Assembly: GCF_024172085.1 (NCBI RefSeq)
Contig: NZ_JAMZDZ010000001.1
Coordinates: forward strand, 1,736,001 to 1,800,000
Direction: 5' to 3'
DNA from: Hamadaea flava
GTDB taxonomy: Bacteria > Actinomycetota > Actinomycetes > Mycobacteriales > Micromonosporaceae
DNA length: 64,000 nucleotides
Each line of letters begins with the position of its first letter. Position 1 is the stretch's first letter. Made by a program: the position numbers and the translations under genes. Shown here piece by piece: positions 60,169-64,000 of the stretch. Under the pieces are notes generated by a model. That model was not told where the DNA came from and did not search any database. It saw only the letters and a list, made by a program, of their open reading frames with translations.

Positions 60169-61695
60169 TCAGGCCAGGTCGCGGGGTTCCAGCGGCTGGT
60201 TCGCCGGTCCGTGCAGGACTGCACCGTCCACATCGAAGCGCGAACCGTGGCAGGGACAATCCCAGGTGCGTTCCACGTCGTTGAAGCCGACGGTGCAGCC
60301 CAGATGCGTACAGGTGGCCGAGACGGCGTGCATCGCGCCGTCGTCGTCGCGATAGACGGCGCAGCGCTGGCCGTGCACTCGCAGCACGGCACCCTGACCG
60401 GGGGCCACGTCCGCCGGTTTGTCCACGTGGGACGAACGGAGCCGGCCCGCGACGAACTCCTTCGCGACGAACGCCGTGTTCTTGACGAACGAGGGCGCCT
60501 CCGCGAGCAGGTTCAGGCGCTTGGGTGTGTAGAGGCCGGCCCACGGCGGCGGCGCCGCACCGGTGATGAGCGCCGTGAGCAGCCGTGACGCCATGACTCC
60601 GTTGCTCATCCCCCAGCCGCCGAAGCCGCCGGCGACCCAGGTGTGCTCGGCGCCGAGCCGCAGCGGCCCCACGAACGGCAGGCCGTCGGTGCTCACGTTG
60701 TCCTGCGCGGCCCAGTGGTACGTGATCTCCTCGACGTCGAACATCCGGCGGGTCCAGCCGACCAGCCGCCACAGCCGCTCGGTCACTCCAGAGCTGCCCA
60801 GCGCGAACTTCTCGCCGGTGACGATCACCAGCCGCCGTCCGTCGCCGAATGGCGCGGTGCGTACCGAGCGGGTGTCGTCCTCGCGGGTGATGAACATGCC
60901 CGCGGGATCGTCGCTGTCCGCGATGGTCCCGGCCACGACCAGCTCCCGGTGCGGGACCAGGCGGGTCATCAACTGGCCTCGGTCGAACACCGGATAGTGG
61001 GTCGCCACGACCACGTCGCGCGCGGTCACCGTGTGGCCGGTCTCCGTGGTCACCCGGCAGTCACGATCCTCCGCCAGACCGACCACACGGGTACGCTCAA
61101 AGATCATCCCGCCGTGGGCGACGAGGTCGGCGGCGAGCCTGAGCAGGTATTTGCGTGGATGGAACTGGGCCTGCCCGTCCACCCGGACCGCGCCGGCGAT
61201 CGGGAACGGCAGCGCGGTGGTCGTGACGAACTGTGCCGGGAGTCCTGCGTCGGCCGCCGCCTCGGCCTCGGCCCGCACCGCCTCGACGCCGTCGTCCTCG
61301 GTCACATACGTGTACGCCGGACGGATCTCCAGGTCGCAGTCGATCCCCAGCTCGGCGACGACCTCATGGACGCGGCCGAGGGCGTCCTGCTGAGACGTCG
61401 CGTAGTGCCGAGCCGCGTCGGCCCCCAGGTCGCCGCTGAGCCGGTCATAGATGAGCGTATGCAGCGAGGTCAGTTTCCCGGTGGTGTAGCCGGTGGTGTT
61501 GGCGACGATCCGGTCGGCCTCCAGCAGAGCTACCGAGCGCCCGGTCCTGGCCAGTTCCCACGCCGTGCTGATGCCGACGATGCCCGCACCGATCACGGCG
61601 ACGTCGACCTGGATGTCCTCACTGAGCGCCGGGTAGCCGGTCGCCGTGGTGGAGTCCATCCAATACGACTCGGCCCGGCCGGGCATGACGGTCAT
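60169..61695 (-). CDS. FAD-dependent oxidoreductase with C-terminal Rieske domain
   Basis: 508 residues: a DAO/glycine-oxidase-type FAD domain beginning VDVAVIGAGIVGISTAWELARTG, with GGFGGWGMSNGVMAS near its end, then a Rieske [2Fe-2S] domain (about 405-505) with CTHLGC and CPCHGSRF. This fusion is common in actinomycetes; substrate unknown. The ATG at 61695 is preferred for its position behind the promoter; 61686 is a possible alternative. Confidence 0.9.
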   Translation of the reverse strand: MTVMPGRAESYWMDSTTATGYPALSEDIQVDVAVIGAGIVGISTAWELARTGRSVALLEADRIVANTTGYTTGKLTSLHTLIYDRLSGDLGADAARHYATSQQDALGRVHEVVAELGIDCDLEIRPAYTYVTEDDGVEAVRAEAEAAADAGLPAQFVTTTALPFPIAGAVRVDGQAQFHPRKYLLRLAADLVAHGGMIFERTRVVGLAEDRDCRVTTETGHTVTARDVVVATHYPVFDRGQLMTRLVPHRELVVAGTIADSDDPAGMFITREDDTRSVRTAPFGDGRRLVIVTGEKFALGSSGVTERLWRLVGWTRRMFDVEEITYHWAAQDNVSTDGLPFVGPLRLGAEHTWVAGGFGGWGMSNGVMASRLLTALITGAAPPPWAGLYTPKRLNLLAEAPSFVKNTAFVAKEFVAGRLRSSHVDKPADVAPGQGAVLRVHGQRCAVYRDDDGAMHAVSATCTHLGCTVGFNDVERTWDCPCHGSRFDVDGAVLHGPANQPLEPRDLA

Positions 61696-61705
61696 GTGCC
61701 GGCCG

Positions 61706-61730
61706 GTACCCCGATCTGGCCGGGCTACTC
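61706..61730 (-). promoter_or_regulatory. Sigma-B-type promoter of the FAD/Rieske gene
   Basis: Minus strand GAGT (61730-61727), 15-base spacer, GGGTAC (61711-61706). Only ten bases before the ATG at 61695, so the transcript would be leaderless or nearly so. Confidence 0.5.
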
Positions 61731-61733
61731 CGC

Positions 61734-61758
61734 GCGTACCAGCCTGCTTGCCGGGTAT
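61734..61758 (+). promoter_or_regulatory. Sigma-B-type promoter of the SDR gene
   Basis: GCGT (61734-61737), 15-base spacer, GGGTAT (61753-61758); 49 bases upstream of the SDR start. Divergent from the FAD/Rieske promoter, both within 53 bases. Confidence 0.55.
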
Positions 61759-61807
61759 CCGCCTCATCAGACGCAGCGAAGCTGCGCCCGGAACGGAGGG
61801 GTGTGCC

Positions 61808-62641
61808 ATGTCCGAGCCACAACAACAGCCTCCAGGTCTGCTGACCGCGATGCGAACCAAGCCCGATCACGGCGAGGACTCGTATCGTGGCTCCGGCCGT
61901 CTGGTGGGGAAGAAGGCGATCATCACCGGCGGTGACAGCGGCATCGGCCGGGCGGTCGCGATCGCCTTCGCCCGGGAAGGCGCCGACGTGCTGATCGCGT
62001 ACCTGAGTGAGGATGAGGATGCCCGAGACACGGCGAGACTGGTCGAGGAGACGGGGCGGCGTGCGGTCCTGGTCGCCGGGGATCTGGCCGATCGCGGGCA
62101 GTGCGAGCAGGTCGTCGCCACCGCCGTGGACGCCTTCGGGGACATCGACGTGCTGGTGAACAACGCGGCGTTCCAGATGACGCACGAGACGATCGAGGAG
62201 ATCACCGACGAGGAATGGACGCGGACGTTCGACATCAACATCACCGCGATGTTCCGATTGGTGAAGGCAGCCATGCCGCACATGGGCGCCGGCGGGTCGA
62301 TCATCAATACGAGTTCCATCAACTCCGACATGCCCCGGCCGACACTGCTGCCGTACGCGACGACCAAGGGCGCGATCGCGAACTTCACCGCCGGGCTGGC
62401 GCAGTTGCTGGGTGATCGCGGAATCCGGGTCAACGCGGTGGCTCCCGGCCCGATCTGGACGCCGCTGATTCCGTCCACGATGCCACCGGTGCAGGTCGAG
62501 GAGTTCGGCAAGAACTCGCCGCTGGGCCGGCCCGGCCAGCCTGCCGAGGTGGCCCCGGCGTACGTGCTGCTGGCCTCGGACGAGGCAAGCTACATGTCGG
62601 GTGCGCTCATCCCGGTCACCGGCGGGAAACCGATCTTGTGA
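61808..62641 (+). CDS. Short-chain dehydrogenase/reductase, stress-type
   Basis: 277-residue SDR: GGDSGIG cofactor motif, NNAA, catalytic Ser-Tyr-Lys with YATTK, and the C-terminal GGKPIL. The N-terminal extension (MSEPQQQPPGLLTAMRTKPDHGEDSYRGSGRL) is typical of general-stress SDRs. It sits in the sigma-B-like promoter cluster and ends at a terminator. Substrate unknown. Confidence 0.9.
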   Translation: MSEPQQQPPGLLTAMRTKPDHGEDSYRGSGRLVGKKAIITGGDSGIGRAVAIAFAREGADVLIAYLSEDEDARDTARLVEETGRRAVLVAGDLADRGQCEQVVATAVDAFGDIDVLVNNAAFQMTHETIEEITDEEWTRTFDINITAMFRLVKAAMPHMGAGGSIINTSSINSDMPRPTLLPYATTKGAIANFTAGLAQLLGDRGIRVNAVAPGPIWTPLIPSTMPPVQVEEFGKNSPLGRPGQPAEVAPAYVLLASDEASYMSGALIPVTGGKPIL

Positions 62642-62646
62642 GCACT

Positions 62647-62671
62647 CGCCGCCGCGCCTTCAGCGGCGGCG
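62647..62671 (+). terminator. Hairpin after the SDR gene
   Basis: Stem-loop CGCCGC...GCGGCG with a longer GC-rich extension (GCCGCCGC/GCGGCGGC), immediately after the SDR stop. Confidence 0.55.
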
Positions 62672-62751
62672 CTTCAAAGCGGGCAGCCCCGTACCCAGCC
62701 GGATCAGCGACCATGCCAGCCGCGTGATCGCTTCACCCGGGAGGACGGTCA

Positions 62752-63003
62752 ATGCTCGGAGCCGGAGAACGGCTGCGGCGGGTCCTGATCCTCACGCGGA
62801 TCGGAGTTCGGCTCTTGGTCTTCGCGCTCACGGGCCAGATCGCGTTCGGTCTGCTCCTGCTGGTGCTGGAGTTGCGGATCGTCGTGCGGCCCGGCGACGA
62901 GGGTCGCCTGCTGCTCCGGTTCCTGGTCGTCCCGGTCCGGTCGTTGCCTGCGGTCAGTCATGAGATCACGCGGTACCCCATGATCCACCGCCGCAAACCG
63001 TGA
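62752..63003 (+). CDS. Possible 83-residue protein with hydrophobic stretch
   Basis: An ATG at 62752 with GGGAGG seven bases upstream opens an 83-codon frame: a Leu/Arg-rich segment (LLLVLELRIVVRPGDEGRLLLRFLVV) without a clear transmembrane helix. On the opposite strand a 70-79-codon acidic, Gln-rich frame (62749-62988) overlaps it; its GC3 is lower and it lacks a good ribosome-binding site, so the plus-strand frame is slightly favoured. Neither is recognised. The whole 447-base gap 62642-63088 otherwise holds only the terminator and a promoter. Confidence 0.35.
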   Translation: MLGAGERLRRVLILTRIGVRLLVFALTGQIAFGLLLLVLELRIVVRPGDEGRLLLRFLVVPVRSLPAVSHEITRYPMIHRRKP

Positions 63004-63035
63004 TCATGACCGCCACCCGCTCAAGATCGGCTCAG

Positions 63036-63060
63036 GTTTGCACCCGGCCGTGCGGGGAAT
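63036..63060 (+). promoter_or_regulatory. Sigma-B-like promoter of the GPGG gene
   Basis: GTTT (63036-63039), 15-base spacer, GGGAAT (63055-63060), one change from GGGTAT. 29 bases upstream of the GPGG start at 63089. Confidence 0.5.
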
Positions 63061-63088
63061 ACCTCGATCAGAGGGAGGGATCGAGATT

Positions 63089-63232
63089 ATGGAATTCATT
63101 CTGTGGCTCCTGGCGGTCATCCTGGTGGTGTCCGGCGTGGTGGCGTTGGTACGCCGCCAGTTCCTGTGGGGCATCGTCCTCATTGTCGTGGGCCTGCTGG
63201 TCGGGCCGGGCGGCGTCAGCATCTTCACGTGA
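63089..63232 (+). CDS. GPGG-motif small membrane protein
   Basis: 47 residues with two hydrophobic segments (EFILWLLAVILVVSGVVALV and WGIVLIVVGLLVG) and the closing GPGGVSIF. This matches the actinomycete GPGG-motif small membrane protein family, function unknown. ATG at 63089 with GAGGGAGGGA upstream. Confidence 0.8.
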   Translation: MEFILWLLAVILVVSGVVALVRRQFLWGIVLIVVGLLVGPGGVSIFT

Positions 63233-63269
63233 CGGCCACTGAGCACACACCCCTGATGCGCAACTGAGG

Positions 63270-63342
63270 CGTTCGCATCCAGGCTGGGCAGGCTGGACTC
63301 GGTGAGGAATCGGGAAGGGCTTCGCCTACCTGGATGCGAACG
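63270..63342 (+). repeat. 14-bp inverted repeat between GPGG gene and molybdoenzyme
   Basis: CGTTCGCATCCAGG (63270-63283) and its perfect complement CCTGGATGCGAACG (63329-63342) bracket 45 bases. It can form a long-loop hairpin, 58 bases upstream of the molybdopterin oxidoreductase. It may be a terminator for the preceding gene, a short mobile-element remnant, or a leader element. Confidence 0.6.
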
Positions 63343-63365
63343 GCCGAACGACTCGCGCCGTGCCC

Positions 63366-63390
63366 GCCTAGCCGCGATCAGAACGGGTAT
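63366..63390 (+). promoter_or_regulatory. Sigma-B-type promoter of the molybdopterin oxidoreductase
   Basis: GCCT (63366-63369), 15-base spacer, GGGTAT (63385-63390), nine bases before the GTG start, so a leaderless or near-leaderless transcript is expected. Confidence 0.45.
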
Positions 63391-63399
63391 CAACGCCGC

Positions 63400-64000
63400 G
63401 TGACGGATCGTATTTCGGACATCTGGGGCGATAGAACACCGTACGCACAGGGCGGCGAGTGGCCTGACCGCGTCGACATCCACCTCCTCGACGGGGTCCG
63501 CCCGGACGAGGTCCGGTGGGTCCAGTCGGCGTGCGTGCTGTGCTCCAACGGCTGCGGGATGGACACCGGCGTACGCGACGGGAAGATCGTCGGAGTGCGG
63601 GGGCGGGCCGTCGATCGGGTCAACCATGGCCGGCTCGGCCCGAAGGGGCTGTTCGGCTGGCAGGCGAACGCCGCAGCGGATCGGCTGACGACGCCGCAGA
63701 TCCGTCGCGACGGGCGCCTCGTCGACGCGAGCTGGGACGAGGCGATGACCCTGGTCGCCGACCGGTCCCGGCAGATCCTGGCCGAGTCCGGGCCGCTGGC
63801 CATGGGTTTCTACACCAGCGGTCAGCTGTTCCTGGAGGATTACTACGCGCTGGCGGTGCTGGCCCGCGGCGGCATCGGCACGCCACACCTGGACGGCAAC
63901 ACTCGCCTGTGCACGGCGACCGCCGGAGCCGCCTTGAAGGAGTCCTTCGGCTGCGACGGCGACCCGGGCTCGCTCACCGACATCGACGCCTGCGACACCC
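63400..64000 (+). CDS. Molybdopterin oxidoreductase, N-terminal part only
   Basis: About 200 N-terminal residues of a large molybdopterin-dependent oxidoreductase (nitrate reductase/formate dehydrogenase superfamily), running off the window. The iron-sulfur motif CVLCSNGCGMDTGVRDGKIVGVRG supplies three cysteines, while the fourth position is glycine (HGRLGPKGLFGW), seen in this actinomycete subgroup. GTG start at 63400. Specific substrate cannot be assigned from the N-terminus. Confidence 0.85.
   Translation, partial: MTDRISDIWGDRTPYAQGGEWPDRVDIHLLDGVRPDEVRWVQSACVLCSNGCGMDTGVRDGKIVGVRGRAVDRVNHGRLGPKGLFGWQANAAADRLTTPQIRRDGRLVDASWDEAMTLVADRSRQILAESGPLAMGFYTSGQLFLEDYYALAVLARGGIGTPHLDGNTRLCTATAGAALKESFGCDGDPGSLTDIDACDT

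Noticed and set aside
62749-62988. Acidic Gln-rich 70-79-codon frame on the minus strand
   Set aside because: It is the antisense of a Leu/Arg-rich plus-strand frame (CAG opposite CTG), has no good ribosome-binding site and lower GC3; kept only as an alternative to the plus-strand candidate.

Overview
The window is a 64 kb piece of a high-GC actinomycete chromosome. GC-rich third codon positions, many ATGA start/stop overlaps, frequent GTG starts, T-poor hairpin terminators, an ESX-type EccE, an actinomycete-style gas vesicle cluster and sigma-B-like promoters all point to Actinomycetes. The frequent GTACGC word and overall gene style suggest Micromonosporales, but that is inference. I saw no insertion sequence, prophage, CRISPR array or rRNA operon.

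Layout. 0-5.3 kb: edge of a type VII secretion neighbourhood (DUF58, MoxR, fibronectin-III lipoprotein-like/membrane protein, EccE) and a small phosphotransferase. 5.6-16.3 kb: a tightly coupled eight-gene exopolysaccharide operon. It holds a secreted CE18/Agd3-like deacetylase, a PelF glycosyltransferase, a 12-helix PelG-like membrane protein, a sugar nucleotidyltransferase, an epimerase, a GH114-like lipoprotein, a UDP-sugar dehydrogenase and an epimerase fused to a second GH114-like domain. It ends at a strong hairpin and is followed by a Tat-exported beta-helix protein. The gene content mixes bacterial Pel (PelF/PelG) with the enzyme set of the fungal galactosaminogalactan cluster (Agd3, Ega3, an epimerase); this is the most interesting system in the window. 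18-25.8 kb: small regulatory units (PadR with two DUF1048 proteins, TetR/SDR, sigma factor with a CU044_5270 protein and a secreted WDG-repeat protein), an aldo/keto reductase and a DUF1269 protein.

25.8-35.7 kb: a peptide uptake and breakdown island. Two ABC ATPases diverge from a dipeptidase, binding protein, two permeases, an M24 protein with altered metal ligands, a proline iminopeptidase-like hydrolase and a double-length Lrp/AsnC regulator. 35.8-50.5 kb: housekeeping and accessory genes (6-phosphogluconate dehydrogenase, HrpB helicase, a broken phosphotransferase, HAD phosphatase, two MFS exporters, LLM oxidoreductase with TetR, TrmO-like, LysR, isochorismatase-like, VOC protein). The first MFS gene is preceded by a possible leaderless 7-codon leader peptide and two competing hairpins.

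50.6-53.7 kb: tRNA genes on the minus strand, including a compact array (Trp, Pro, Gly, [HNH endonuclease], Lys, Met, Tyr) with several atypical tRNA positions, then tRNA-Cys 1.6 kb further on. 54.4-59.4 kb: a complete minus-strand gas vesicle operon (two accessory genes, then gvpA-F-G-O-J-L-S-K). 59.4-64 kb: short transcription units (membrane protein, FAD/Rieske oxidoreductase, SDR, GPGG small membrane protein, molybdopterin oxidoreductase cut by the window end). Each of these, and the gas vesicle operon, has a GNNT-N15/16-GGGTA-like promoter, so this end looks like a sigma-B-type stress regulon.
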